DNA of 64,000 nucleotides from Pseudanabaena cinerea FACHB-1277 (lineage in GTDB: Bacteria > Cyanobacteriota > Cyanobacteriia > Pseudanabaenales > Pseudanabaenaceae). Both the position numbers and the translations under genes were made by a program. This document shows positions 55,409-63,565 of this stretch, piece by piece (the first letter of the stretch is position 1; every line of letters starts with the position of its first letter). The DNA is taken from NCBI RefSeq assembly GCF_014696345.1, contig NZ_JACJPY010000014.1, positions 1 through 64,000 on the forward strand. The letters are read 5' to 3'. The notes below the pieces were generated by a model that was not told where the DNA came from, made no database searches, and was given only the letters and a program-made list of their open reading frames with translations.

Positions 55409-56404
55409 TCAAATAATCAAACCTGCTATTTGTAGTAGAGTGACTTCCCATACTAACCTTGGCTGCACATATCGAGAAATTAGTTCTCTAGCCTTATCGA
55501 GATGTTGCAAATGTTGAAGAACCTTAGGGAGATGGTGGGATGCGTTTGGGGCAATGGTGGTTAGATTCCAAAAGTAGTTTTGTAAATAATCGATTAGCCA
55601 TAATTGCCGATCCACTTCTAATTCCTTCGTGATTTGCTTGGCGATCGCCATAGCAGTTCTGGCATCTTGCGGAATCTTCCGCACCGCAATCATTAACTCG
55701 GCGGGAATACTTTGGAAACGCTCAAAGGACTCGATCGCCTGACCTGCGGAGCCTTGGGCGAGGGCAATCACCTCTGGGGGAATATCCGTATGTCCTTCCC
55801 GCGCTAGGACTAACTGCATTTGCTCTTGGTTGAGCCTTGTAAAGGGAATGCGTTGACAGCGCGAAACTAGGGTGGAGAGAATTGTGCCAGCATCGGGAAC
55901 GATCAAAATAATGGTGGCATAGAGGGGTTCTTCTAGGGTTTTGAGAAGACTATTAGCGGCTGACTCTGCCATAGACTGCGCCTCTTCAATGATCACGACC
56001 GATCTCTGACATTCTAGGGGCGCACGGCTGACAAATTCACGAATTTCCCGCACCTGTTCAATTCTAATTTGCGGTAAAGCCTTACGTTTGAGTCCTGCGG
56101 CTTCGGCTTCCTTGGCGGTGAGCATTTTGCCTTTGTCTAGGTAGGTTGGCTCTACCCACAGCAAATCTGGATGATTGCGATCGCTGATACGGTTGATAGA
56201 TTTGCGATCATCTAAGAGGAGTGTAGCAAAAGCAAGGGCAGTTTTGCTGCGCCCGATGCCACTGGTTCCTGCAAATAGGTAGGCAGGGGCTATCCGATCG
56301 CGTTTGATGGCAGATTTGAGTAAGGCGATCGCCTGTTGCTGTCCCACCACCATCGCAAAAGGATCATAATCTATGTCCACACTATGATTGACTTTAGCAA
56401 TCAT
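55409..56404 (-). CDS. holB: DNA polymerase III delta-prime subunit
   Basis: HolB is a clamp-loader subunit. The 331 residues have the AAA fold: VVGQQQAIALLKSAIKRDR, a degenerate P-loop GTSGIGRSKTA in place of the GxxGxGKT of active subunits, ANSLLKTLEEP, and the sensor block LSTLVSRCQRIPF with the trans-acting SRC motif. The altered P-loop is normal for delta-prime. It lies immediately after the two small paralogous genes (1-bp junction), so it is probably in an operon with them. Confidence 0.9.
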   Translation of the reverse strand: MIAKVNHSVDIDYDPFAMVVGQQQAIALLKSAIKRDRIAPAYLFAGTSGIGRSKTALAFATLLLDDRKSINRISDRNHPDLLWVEPTYLDKGKMLTAKEAEAAGLKRKALPQIRIEQVREIREFVSRAPLECQRSVVIIEEAQSMAESAANSLLKTLEEPLYATIILIVPDAGTILSTLVSRCQRIPFTRLNQEQMQLVLAREGHTDIPPEVIALAQGSAGQAIESFERFQSIPAELMIAVRKIPQDARTAMAIAKQITKELEVDRQLWLIDYLQNYFWNLTTIAPNASHHLPKVLQHLQHLDKARELISRYVQPRLVWEVTLLQIAGLII

Positions 56405-56994
56405 TAATCATTCCAAGATTCTTCTAAGGATTTCCATGAACGATGGGAACGTAGCCCTAAGCGATCGCGGCGATCGTTAACAGAGTTTATGGTATCTAGA
56501 GTACGACGGCGCAACCACCAGCGAATTGCTTCATCGACTGTTGCCGCAGGATTATTAGAAATTTCTAACAGTTCCTTAAACAACTCAGGGGAAATCTCGA
56601 CACTATAGGATGTATCCGCCTCTGATAATGGTTTTGATAATGGGTTGGTTGATAAGTCTACATTTAGCGAAGGGGATTCACTTGCAGCAGTAGCGATTTT
56701 GCCATCGGCGATCGCCATTGGATCGTTATTTGTTTCGCCATTTGCATCACCATTTGCATCACTATCATTTGCGCTCATGGGTTGCGGCAATTGTTTAGCA
56801 ATTAAATGGGAACTTTGCTCAGACATGGCATTAGATTTATCTTGGGTGATGGGTTTCATGATGGATTGATCGGAAACCTTGGGTTGATTACGATTGAAGA
56901 TAAAGGACATAAGTAAGATGATTCCAAACTGGAATAGTCCAATCACCAGTATGAGTTTATCCTGTTGCCACAATTCATCCATAAAATTTTTCAA
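56404..56994 (-). CDS. Membrane-anchored protein with a short conserved C-terminal domain
   Basis: The 196-residue protein has one transmembrane helix near the N-terminus (about 14-34), a long low-complexity linker (Asn/Asp/Ala/Ser-rich, about 40-125) and a C-terminal domain at about 130-196: ISPELFKELLEISNNPAATV, EAIRWWLRRRTLD and SWND at the very end. The same domain makes up the neighbouring protein at 56991. I do not know a characterised homologue. The helix-rich pattern could be a small DNA- or protein-binding domain. Confidence 0.75.
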   Translation of the reverse strand: MKNFMDELWQQDKLILVIGLFQFGIILLMSFIFNRNQPKVSDQSIMKPITQDKSNAMSEQSSHLIAKQLPQPMSANDSDANGDANGETNNDPMAIADGKIATAASESPSLNVDLSTNPLSKPLSEADTSYSVEISPELFKELLEISNNPAATVDEAIRWWLRRRTLDTINSVNDRRDRLGLRSHRSWKSLEESWND

Positions 56995-57239
56995 TCATTC
57001 CATTCGCCACGGGGCGGCACAACGGGATTCATCGTGAGGGGACGTGAGCGATCGGCTTCTTTGATTGCCCGTCTCTGTAGCCATTGGCGAATGGCAGTGT
57101 CGATCGCCTGACTAGGATCATTGGTGACTTCACCAAGTTCGGCTAATAAAGCAGGATCGATCTCGACACTTTTAAGTATTTCATTAAATCTTGCTTCATC
57201 TATGGATTGGGCTTGGGGCAATGCGTTGTCTTCAGGCAT
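56991..57239 (-). CDS. Small soluble protein related to the neighbouring C-terminal domain
   Basis: This 82-residue protein has VEIDPALLAELGEVTNDPSQ, then AIDTAIRQWLQRRAIKEAD and ends in GEWND. The order and spacing match the C-terminal domain of the next gene (ISPELFKELLEI, AIRWWLRRRTLD, SWND), so the two are paralogues. The two genes overlap by 4 bp and are followed by holB. Unknown function. Confidence 0.75.
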   Translation of the reverse strand: MPEDNALPQAQSIDEARFNEILKSVEIDPALLAELGEVTNDPSQAIDTAIRQWLQRRAIKEADRSRPLTMNPVVPPRGEWND

Positions 57240-57432
57240 ATTGACTATTTAAGTTACTTAAGTTGTTGCAAATTTATCGAAAATTGACTGACTCTATGTA
57301 GATCTTACCCAGATTTGTGCCTTTCTGAATGTGCATTGCGATCGCAATCTTGTAGGACTTACGCCTTAGCCTTGTAATAAACTAGGAGCTGAAAGCTTAA
57401 ATCCGTGATAAAATAGAACCAAGCGGAGTTGA

Positions 57433-57757
57433 AAAGAGTAGCCGTGGTGGGCGAACTTTCCGTTGTATAAAGGCTAGACATCACCTATTAGTTATGCACT
57501 AATAGCCCCAATATCCCACTAAGCCGTAAAAGAGCTTATGGATGGGTGAAAAATAAAAAACAATATTCACTCCTTGGGACACAGGGAGTCTGCCTCGAAG
57601 ATAGGAAACTATCTTGCCAGTTAGTACTCAGTGAGTAAAACCTGCGGATGCTGAGTAAGACCAAAACTGAGTTTGCTTAGTTTTGGCTTTAGCAAATGAA
57701 AGAGGAAGCCCGTACTCTATTTTTTGTTTACAGAAAAAATGAATGTCGGGTATGTCA
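57433..57757 (+). ncRNA. Structured RNA upstream of hisS, HEARO/omega-RNA-like, without an IscB gene
   Basis: About 320 nt carry at least six stems: GTGGG/CCCAC (57447-57451/57515-57519), CTATTAGT/ACTAATAG (57485-57505), GTGAA/TTCAC (57546-57570), AAGATAG-GAAA-CTATCTT (57598-57615, a GNRA loop), TACTCAG/CTGAGTA (57625-57657) and CCAAAACTGAG/CTTAGTTTTGG (57661-57686). It ends GAGGAAGCCCGTAC, then a TTTTTT/AAAAAA hairpin flanked by CCCG and CGGG and ATGTCAC, as at IS200/IS605-type right ends. The beginning GTGGTGGGC and GGCTAGACAT recall IscB omega-RNA scaffolds. No protein gene is between it and hisS. A -10-like TAAAAT is at 57409-57414. It is not RNase P RNA, tmRNA or 6S RNA by their conserved motifs. 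Confidence 0.5.
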
Positions 57758-57787
57758 CCTAAGCTCACAATAGGCTCACAAAGATCA

Positions 57788-59041
57788 ATGTCTTCACTTC
57801 AGGTTACACGCGGGACTCGCGACATCACTGCCCCCGAAATTTATTATTGGCAGCAGTTAGAAACAACTGCAAGGCAAATTTTGCAGCAGGCTGCCTATAC
57901 CGAAATTCGCACACCTATTTTTGAGGCGACCGAGCTATTTTCGCGGGGCATCGGCGAAGCGACGGATATCGTTGGTAAGGAAATGTATACCTTTAATGAT
58001 CGCGGCGATCGCTCTTTGACATTACGCCCAGAGGGGACAGCAGGGGTGGCGCGTTCCTATATTGAGAATGGACTATTTGCCCAAGGGGGCGTGCAGCGTC
58101 TTTGGTATATGGGAGCAATGTTTCGTTATGAGCGTCCACAGGCGGGGCGACAGCGCCAGTTTCATCAGTTGGGGGTGGAGGTGTTAGGTAGTGCCGATGC
58201 CCGTGCTGATGCCGAAGCGATCGCGATCGCCAGTGACTTTTTGCAAGCTTTGGGGCTGACGGATTTGGTGGTAGACCTGAATTCGGTGGGCAGTGCCGAG
58301 GATCGTGTTAACTATCGTCAGGCATTGGTGGATTATTTCACGCCCTTTATTGATGATCTGGATGCTGATTCTCGCGATCGCCTCACCCGTAACCCTTTGC
58401 GAATTCTCGACAGCAAAGACAAGCGCACCCAAGAGATCTGCCAAGATGCCCCCAGTATTTTGGATTATCTCAGTACCGACTCCCAAGAACATTTTGCCAA
58501 GGTGCAATTATTACTTAGCGATCTCCAAATTAGTTATCGTCTGAATCCGCGCCTAGTCAGAGGCTTAGACTATTACACCCGCACCGCCTTTGAAATTCAA
58601 TCCACCGCTTTGGGCGCACAGTCCGCAGTTTGTGGTGGTGGACGTTACGATCGCCTGATTGCCGAGCTTGGTGGCGCTGATGTACCTGCGGTGGGCTGGG
58701 CGATCGGCTTAGAGCGGTTGGTAATCCTGTTACAACAGATCGCCACTGCGCCTAAAGCCAATGTTGATTTTTATATCGTGTCACGGGGTGAGGCGGCGGA
58801 GATCAAGTCCTTGGCGATCGCCCAGATCCTCCGCAAGGCAGGTTTTGTTACAGAGCTAGATATCACAGGTTCTAAGTTTGACAAGCAACTCAAACGAGCA
58901 AGTAATGCTGAAGCAAAAGCTGCGATCATTATCGGTGATGCGGAAATTGCCGCCGCACAGGTACAGATTAAATGGCTTGCCACTGGCGATCAAGAGGCGA
59001 TCGCGATCGCTGACCTAGTGACCCACTTGCAATCAAACTAA
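57788..59041 (+). CDS. hisS: Histidyl-tRNA synthetase
   Basis: This class II synthetase charges tRNA-His. I take ATG 57788 (MSSLQVTRGTRDI) as start, since relatives begin here and the longer frame to 57743 runs into the RNA element. Motif 1 lies around IRTPIFEATELFSRG, motif 2 is YMGAMFRYERPQAGRQRQF, the histidine-specific blocks are LVRGLDYYTRTAFEI and CGGGRYD, and motif 3 is GWAIGLERL. The C-terminal anticodon-binding domain starts about residue 330. The roughly 417 residues are normal. The next gene follows after 5 bp. Confidence 0.96.
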   Translation: MSSLQVTRGTRDITAPEIYYWQQLETTARQILQQAAYTEIRTPIFEATELFSRGIGEATDIVGKEMYTFNDRGDRSLTLRPEGTAGVARSYIENGLFAQGGVQRLWYMGAMFRYERPQAGRQRQFHQLGVEVLGSADARADAEAIAIASDFLQALGLTDLVVDLNSVGSAEDRVNYRQALVDYFTPFIDDLDADSRDRLTRNPLRILDSKDKRTQEICQDAPSILDYLSTDSQEHFAKVQLLLSDLQISYRLNPRLVRGLDYYTRTAFEIQSTALGAQSAVCGGGRYDRLIAELGGADVPAVGWAIGLERLVILLQQIATAPKANVDFYIVSRGEAAEIKSLAIAQILRKAGFVTELDITGSKFDKQLKRASNAEAKAAIIIGDAEIAAAQVQIKWLATGDQEAIAIADLVTHLQSN

Positions 59042-59046
59042 TTCCT

Positions 59047-60174
59047 ATGCGTTATCGTCGTTTTGGCAAAACTGAAATGCTGCTCTCCGTATTTTCTTTG
59101 GGGACGATGCGTTATCTATCCTCAGCCGAAAATGCCCATAAAACGATTGACCGTGCCTTAGAAGTGGGGATTAATCACATCGAGACGGCTGAAGGCTATG
59201 GCAAGAGTGAAGAATTTATTGGTCTGGCGATGGGAAATGGCTTGAGTAAGCAACGCGATCGCTTTTTTTTGACCACTAAAATTTCACCCACTGACAGCGC
59301 CGATGCCATGTGGCGACGCATCGAAAAATCCTTAAAAAGAATGCAGGTGGATTACATCGATAACTTCGATATTCATGGCATTAACTTAAGGGAACATCTC
59401 GAACTGGTGACAAATCCCCACGGCTGCATGAAAGCCGTTAGACAAGCGATCGATCAAGGCATTATCGGTCACGTGGGCTTTTCCACCCATGCGCCCCTAG
59501 ACGTGATTCTCGATACAATCAGCACCGATTTATTTGCTTCTGTTAACCTGCATTACTATTACTTCAATCAGCGCAATGAGCCTGCGGTGCAGCTCGCCCA
59601 CGAAAAGGACATGGGCGTATTTATCATTTCGCCATCAGATAAAGGTGGCAGACTCTATCAACCTTCTGAAGAATTAGCAGGGGTCAGCTATCCCTTTACA
59701 GCGCTATATATGGGCGATCGCTTTTTACTGAGCGATCAGCGTGTGCATACCCTCAGCCTCGGAGCCGCCAACCCCGCCGAGATCGACTCCCACCAAGACG
59801 CATGGGATCATGACGAGCCATTGTCAGAATTAGAGCAAGCCGTCCTTGACTGCATGAATCGCCGTTATACAGCCCTCGGAGACGATCTATGTTCGCAGTG
59901 CTATAAGTGTTTGCCCTGCCCCGAAGAGATTAATATTCCTGAAGTGCTACGGCTGCGAAACCTAGCGATCGGCTTTGACATGGTGGAATATGGCAAGTAT
60001 CGCTACAAAATGTTTGAAAATGCGGGGCATTGGTTCCCTGGCAGCAAAGCGATCCGTTGCACTGACTGCGGTGACTGCTTACCCCGATGTCCTGAAAATC
60101 TCGATATTCCCAAGCTATTGCGCGATACCCACGATCGCCTGCATGGTGAGGAGGGGCGGCGATTATGGGAGTAG
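59047..60174 (+). CDS. Aldo/keto reductase with C-terminal 4Fe-4S domain
   Basis: The N-terminal 280 residues are an aldo/keto reductase barrel (RRFGKTEMLLSVFSLGTMR, HIETAEGYGKSEEFIG, DYIDNFDIHGI). The C-terminal 90 residues have two cysteine clusters, CSQCYKCLPCP and CTDCGDCLPRCP, as in ferredoxin-like 4Fe-4S domains. It is a common cyanobacterial type, probably a redox enzyme using both NADPH and an iron-sulfur cluster, but the substrate is unknown. It follows hisS by 5 bp and may be co-transcribed. Confidence 0.92.
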   Translation: MRYRRFGKTEMLLSVFSLGTMRYLSSAENAHKTIDRALEVGINHIETAEGYGKSEEFIGLAMGNGLSKQRDRFFLTTKISPTDSADAMWRRIEKSLKRMQVDYIDNFDIHGINLREHLELVTNPHGCMKAVRQAIDQGIIGHVGFSTHAPLDVILDTISTDLFASVNLHYYYFNQRNEPAVQLAHEKDMGVFIISPSDKGGRLYQPSEELAGVSYPFTALYMGDRFLLSDQRVHTLSLGAANPAEIDSHQDAWDHDEPLSELEQAVLDCMNRRYTALGDDLCSQCYKCLPCPEEINIPEVLRLRNLAIGFDMVEYGKYRYKMFENAGHWFPGSKAIRCTDCGDCLPRCPENLDIPKLLRDTHDRLHGEEGRRLWE

Positions 60175-60219
60175 GTTTTGGTATACTGAAATACTAAACT
60201 AGGTAAAAGGTGAATTTAT

Positions 60220-60711
60220 ATGGCTTCCAGCTATTCCTTTGACATTGTGAGCGACTTTGATCATCAAGAATTAGTCAATGCGATCGATCAAACCCGCCGC
60301 GAAATCGTGAGCCGTTATGACCTCAAAAGTACAAATACTGAGGTAGAACTTGATAAGGAACTAATCACCATCAAAACTAACAGTGAGATGACCCTCACCG
60401 CAGTGGTGGATGTGATGCAGTCTAAGGCAATTAAGCGCAATCTCTCCCTCAAAATTTTTGACTATGGCGATATCGAATCCGCTAGTGGTAATCGGGTGGT
60501 TCAAAAGATCAAGCTCAAACGCGGCATTGAACAAGAGCAAGCAAAAAAGCTTTCTAAAACCATACGCGATCGCTTTCCCAAGGCACAGGCATCAATCCAA
60601 GGCGATGCCCTGCGCGTAACTTCCAAATCTAAAGATGAGTTACAAGACATTATCCAAGCGGTCAAAGGCGAAGATTTTCCCCTTGCCTTGCAGTTTACTA
60701 ACTATCGTTAG
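60220..60711 (+). CDS. YajQ family nucleotide-binding protein
   Basis: The 163-residue protein has the YajQ/DUF520 pattern: [22 protein letters not shown] (in parts) at the start, [14 protein letters not shown], and the final [11 protein letters not shown]. The family has two ferredoxin-like domains and binds nucleic acid or nucleotides; one member in Xanthomonas binds c-di-GMP and acts on transcription. Whether this applies here is open. It ends in a strong terminator. Confidence 0.92.
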   Translation: MASSYSFDIVSDFDHQELVNAIDQTRREIVSRYDLKSTNTEVELDKELITIKTNSEMTLTAVVDVMQSKAIKRNLSLKIFDYGDIESASGNRVVQKIKLKRGIEQEQAKKLSKTIRDRFPKAQASIQGDALRVTSKSKDELQDIIQAVKGEDFPLALQFTNYR

Positions 60712-60720
60712 TACATTCCC

Positions 60721-60753
60721 AAAAAAAGCCCTGCGAAGCAGGGCTTTTTTTTT
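60721..60753. terminator. Bidirectional terminator after yajQ
   Basis: Seven A residues, GCCCTGC (60728-60734), loop GAA, GCAGGGC (60738-60744) and nine T residues. It serves yajQ and the convergent DUF4079 gene. Confidence 0.9.
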
Positions 60754-60766
60754 GGGAAGATGCAAA

Positions 60767-61291
60767 CTATGCCACTTTAAACATGGATTCCAAAATTCTC
60801 TGGACGATTTGCCAGCCCGTGAGGGTCTGCCAAGCAAACACACCCACCAAAACCGTGTTTACCGTAATATGCGTAACCCTTGCCCATTCTTTGCCCTGCT
60901 GCATAATCGGCGCAAGTGCCGCCGATAGCGCCGCGAGAAAGGCTAGACCTAGACCCGCAAGTAAGTGAGGACCCACAAATAATTTGCCACTATCGTTATA
61001 GGTTGCCGCCATGCCACCCACAGCACCTGCCACCATCAAGACCAAAAATATTGATCCCAACTTATGATGCAAAATGTTGTAACGCTTGGCGATGAGGGCT
61101 TTGCGTTCTTCGCCTTCGGTGCTGCGAATGCGGCGATATTGCCAACCCACATATCCAGCATAGAGGGCTAAAAATAAGGTCAGCAGCATGAGGACAGGAT
61201 GGGCAAAGGTGGCGATGGATTTGAAAGGTTCTGATAAGCCAAGAATTGATGCAACAATCATAGTTCTTTGTTGGTTGGTAGCTTTTAGCAA
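60767..61291 (-). CDS. DUF4079 family membrane protein
   Basis: Four transmembrane segments can be traced in 174 residues, with conserved HPVLMLLTLFLALYAGYVGWQ (in parts), RRIRSTEGEERKAL, a central helix with HHKLGSIFLVLMVAG and GPHLLAGLGLAF. The paired histidines in membrane helices resemble those of cytochrome b561-type haem proteins, but haem binding is not established. A later ATG at 61261 (MIVASILGLSEPF) may be the true start. Unknown function, seen mainly in cyanobacteria and plastids. Confidence 0.8.
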   Translation of the reverse strand: MLKATNQQRTMIVASILGLSEPFKSIATFAHPVLMLLTLFLALYAGYVGWQYRRIRSTEGEERKALIAKRYNILHHKLGSIFLVLMVAGAVGGMAATYNDSGKLFVGPHLLAGLGLAFLAALSAALAPIMQQGKEWARVTHITVNTVLVGVFAWQTLTGWQIVQRILESMFKVA

Positions 61292-61368
61292 TTGTAAACA
61301 ATTGTAATATATCGCTTTGCGCTATATTGCAACCGAAAGAAATGGCTACGCCATTTCCTAATTTGGCA

Positions 61369-61860
61369 TCACAGAAATTGCCAATCTTTAAAAGTGGCAG
61401 CCTGTCCCCAAAGACTGCCATCTTGGTCGATAACATTCCAAATAATGGCTGCGTTGATATAAAAGCGATCGCCATTACTAGCAATTCTGACACCACGATA
61501 GTTAGAGATATAACCCTGAGCCTGAGCCTGAGCTAGTAGTTGCGCCCTCTCGCTGCGTTCCATTGGCTCAGCCGTGTAACGGGAGGGGGTGGCGGTGAAG
61601 GTTTGCCAATCCATTTGCCAGAGTTCCAAAGCCTTTTGATTGCCATAGTTGAGAATCGGGTCAGCTTCAGTGCCGTGAGAAACAATGACAAAATCGGCTT
61701 GAAATAATAAATTGGCGACTTCTATGGGGGATAGGCGATCGCTGATATTATCGCTGATATTAATTAAAGGGTAGCCCGTCCAATGCTGAAAGCTATACAG
61801 CAATCGCTGGATATGCTGAATTAAATCTGCTTGCAACCAAGGCGATGATAAATCAATCAC
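61369..61860 (-). CDS. MEKHLA-domain protein
   Basis: The 163-residue protein is a stand-alone MEKHLA domain, a PAS-like fold first seen at the C-terminus of plant HD-ZIP III factors and in algae and cyanobacteria. Conserved blocks are ADPILNYGNQKALELWQMDW, PSRYTAEPMERSER, GYISNYRGVRIAS and the final GQAATFKDW. It may sense a small molecule or redox state. No partner gene is next to it. Confidence 0.86.
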   Translation of the reverse strand: MIDLSSPWLQADLIQHIQRLLYSFQHWTGYPLINISDNISDRLSPIEVANLLFQADFVIVSHGTEADPILNYGNQKALELWQMDWQTFTATPSRYTAEPMERSERAQLLAQAQAQGYISNYRGVRIASNGDRFYINAAIIWNVIDQDGSLWGQAATFKDWQFL

Positions 61861-61881
61861 GGTGTTTAAAATCTTCTTTAC

Positions 61882-61920
61882 GAGTTTCTTTGCAAGTTTC
61901 TTTGCAAGTTTCTTTGCAAA
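61882..61920. repeat. Three 12-bp tandem repeats
   Basis: TTTCTTTGCAAG is repeated twice followed by TTTCTTTGCAAA, preceded by a partial unit. It lies between the MEKHLA gene and tRNA-Tyr. Confidence 0.75.
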
Positions 61921-61975
61921 TTAAAGGCAACCTCAAATCATTAATGCTATGTGCCTGTGCCAAAATTTTCTCTAC

Positions 61976-62012
61976 AAAAAAGAGGAAAATAGCCATGCTA
62001 TCCTCCTCTTTT
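61976..62012 (-). terminator. Terminator of tRNA-Tyr
   Basis: AAAGAGGA..ATAGC (61979-61994) and GCTAT.CCTCCTCTTT (61997-62011) form a stem with a 2-3-nt loop. On the minus strand it follows the tRNA and ends in a T run (complement of 61976-61981). Confidence 0.7.
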
Positions 62013-62020
62013 ACTTTAGA

Positions 62021-62102
62021 TGGGCCGAGCTGGATTTGAACCAGCGTAGGCGTAGCCAGCGGATTTACAGTCCGCCCCCATTAACCACTCGGGCATCGAC
62101 CC
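62021..62102 (-). tRNA. tRNA-Tyr (GTA)
   Basis: Read on the minus strand, an 82-nt class II tRNA begins GGGTCGATGCCCGAGTGG and closes TCGGCCC plus discriminator A. The anticodon loop ACTGTAAATC gives GTA, and the long variable arm (about 12 nt) is as expected for bacterial tRNA-Tyr. CCA is not encoded. Confidence 0.95.
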
Positions 62103-62197
62103 TTAACCTAATGTTTGTTTTTTTGCAGCCTAGTCACTAACGGATTAATTTCTAAGCGAAACTAACTATATACACTTATGGCGATCATGGCAATAGG

Positions 62198-63076
62198 TTA
62201 GAGCAACTTTTGTGGTAATTTTTTTAGGGCATAGGCGATCGCCCATAAAAAAGCGATACCCACAACACCAGCGATCGGGTTGCCACTAATGCCCGTCACC
62301 CATTCAGGCACAGTGCCTGTGGGTTTAAACCAATGGGTAGTATTGACGATGTAATAGCCCCAAATTAGACCGCCATGCAACCCGATCGCCATGCCTAGAC
62401 GGTTGCCACATCGCCGCCGCGCCAACACCAACACGATCGCCATCGTCACTAGACCTGCAAATTGGCTCCATGTTGCCAGAATTACAGCGAGTGGTTTGAT
62501 GAAATGCAGGACGGCAAAAACTAGGCTGGCGCTAATCAAAGCTTGCCTCGGCGCATAGTCGCGATCTAGCTCCGACAATAACCAACCGCGAAAAAGGATT
62601 TCTTCTGCCAGACCCACCCCGAAGGAGGTCAACAACCCAGGCGCGATCGCCCCTTGCCAATCCACAAAATGCACACCGATCGCTGGCAATAGTCGCTGCG
62701 GCAATGTGCCATTCCCTAAAGGTAGATCGATAGCTTGTGATGATAGCCAACCTAAGCTCAGTTGCAAGCCATAAAACAGCAGCAAAGTAACACAGCCTAG
62801 CCCCCAACCCTGCAAAAACTCATTGAAACTGCGCGGACTAAATTCTAGTCCATAGTGACGATAGGGCTGTTTGTAACCAGAGATTTTGCTGCCCCACAAT
62901 CCAATCAAGGCAACAAAGCCAACATATAGCAAGACTGTTAACAGTACTGCCACGGATTCTCCAAAAGCTAGGTACATGGGCGCAGCGATCGGCAACCATA
63001 GGAGTAGGAGAGTTAATAAAAATGCGGGAATGCGGATGGGTGCAGGTAAGGAATTGAGGCGATCGGCAAATTTCAT
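62198..63076 (-). CDS. CPBP family intramembrane metalloprotease
   Basis: The 292-residue membrane protein has seven or eight hydrophobic helices. The Abi/CPBP motifs are present: EEILFRGWLLSEL (Glu-Glu and Arg, about 156-168), a His in VFAVLHFIKPL, and the last motif HGGLIWGYY. The family contains CAAX proteases and bacteriocin-immunity proteins; in cyanobacteria the substrates are unknown. It is a single gene between tRNA-Tyr and clpS. Confidence 0.9.
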   Translation of the reverse strand: MKFADRLNSLPAPIRIPAFLLTLLLLWLPIAAPMYLAFGESVAVLLTVLLYVGFVALIGLWGSKISGYKQPYRHYGLEFSPRSFNEFLQGWGLGCVTLLLFYGLQLSLGWLSSQAIDLPLGNGTLPQRLLPAIGVHFVDWQGAIAPGLLTSFGVGLAEEILFRGWLLSELDRDYAPRQALISASLVFAVLHFIKPLAVILATWSQFAGLVTMAIVLVLARRRCGNRLGMAIGLHGGLIWGYYIVNTTHWFKPTGTVPEWVTGISGNPIAGVVGIAFLWAIAYALKKLPQKLL

Positions 63077-63124
63077 AGTTAATCTTAATCAACGTTAAGG
63101 CTCACCATTGGTGAGCCTCAGCAT

Positions 63125-63406
63125 TTAGTCTTCGGGTTCAATCGTACTAGTTAAGCCTTTGCTTTGCAGTCCATCGCAATAAAATTCCGCGTGTTCTTGC
63201 ACGCAGGTAATTACGAGCGCACAGCCATTGGCATGAGCCGCCATCATAATATCAACAGCCTGTGGCTGCGTTAAGCTGTTGACGACCTCCATGAGGCTCT
63301 GCACAACATATTCCATAGAGTTAAAGTCATCGTTATGCAGGAGAACACGATATCTGGGTGCGATTTTGCGTATGGTTGTGGGGCGCGTAATTGTTTCTGT
63401 TGCCAT
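63125..63406 (-). CDS. clpS: ATP-dependent Clp protease adaptor ClpS
   Basis: ClpS brings N-degron substrates to the ClpA/ClpC-ClpP machine. The 93-residue protein shows the substrate-pocket motif LLHNDDFNSMEYVVQSL (about 23-39) and the AHANGCALVITC helix followed by AEFYCDGLQ. Cyanobacteria usually carry ClpS1 and ClpS2; I cannot say which this is. A small hairpin (GCTCACCATTGGTGAGC) lies just downstream at about 63100-63117 and may be its terminator. Confidence 0.92.
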   Translation of the reverse strand: MATETITRPTTIRKIAPRYRVLLHNDDFNSMEYVVQSLMEVVNSLTQPQAVDIMMAAHANGCALVITCVQEHAEFYCDGLQSKGLTSTIEPED

Positions 63407-63565
63407 AGCTGGTTGGCCTCCGATGATAGTTTAAGTATGTGTTTGATTATATTTTGATATATTTTTCTAGATTTGAATATGCACTAGATTACGGATCTTG
63501 CGCCTCAGCCGTGAAATATTGTTTTTTGGGATTATGATTTTGGGATTTTTGGGATTATATATAAG

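Noticed and set aside
55409-56404. Degenerate P-loop in holB as a damaging mutation
   Set aside because: Delta-prime subunits commonly lack a working nucleotide site; the SRC motif is intact.
57433-57757. RNase P RNA, tmRNA, T-box or group I/II intron as identity of the RNA before hisS
   Set aside because: The RNase P core GGAAAGTCC, tmRNA tag region, T-box sequence and intron domain V are all absent; T-boxes are not expected in cyanobacteria.
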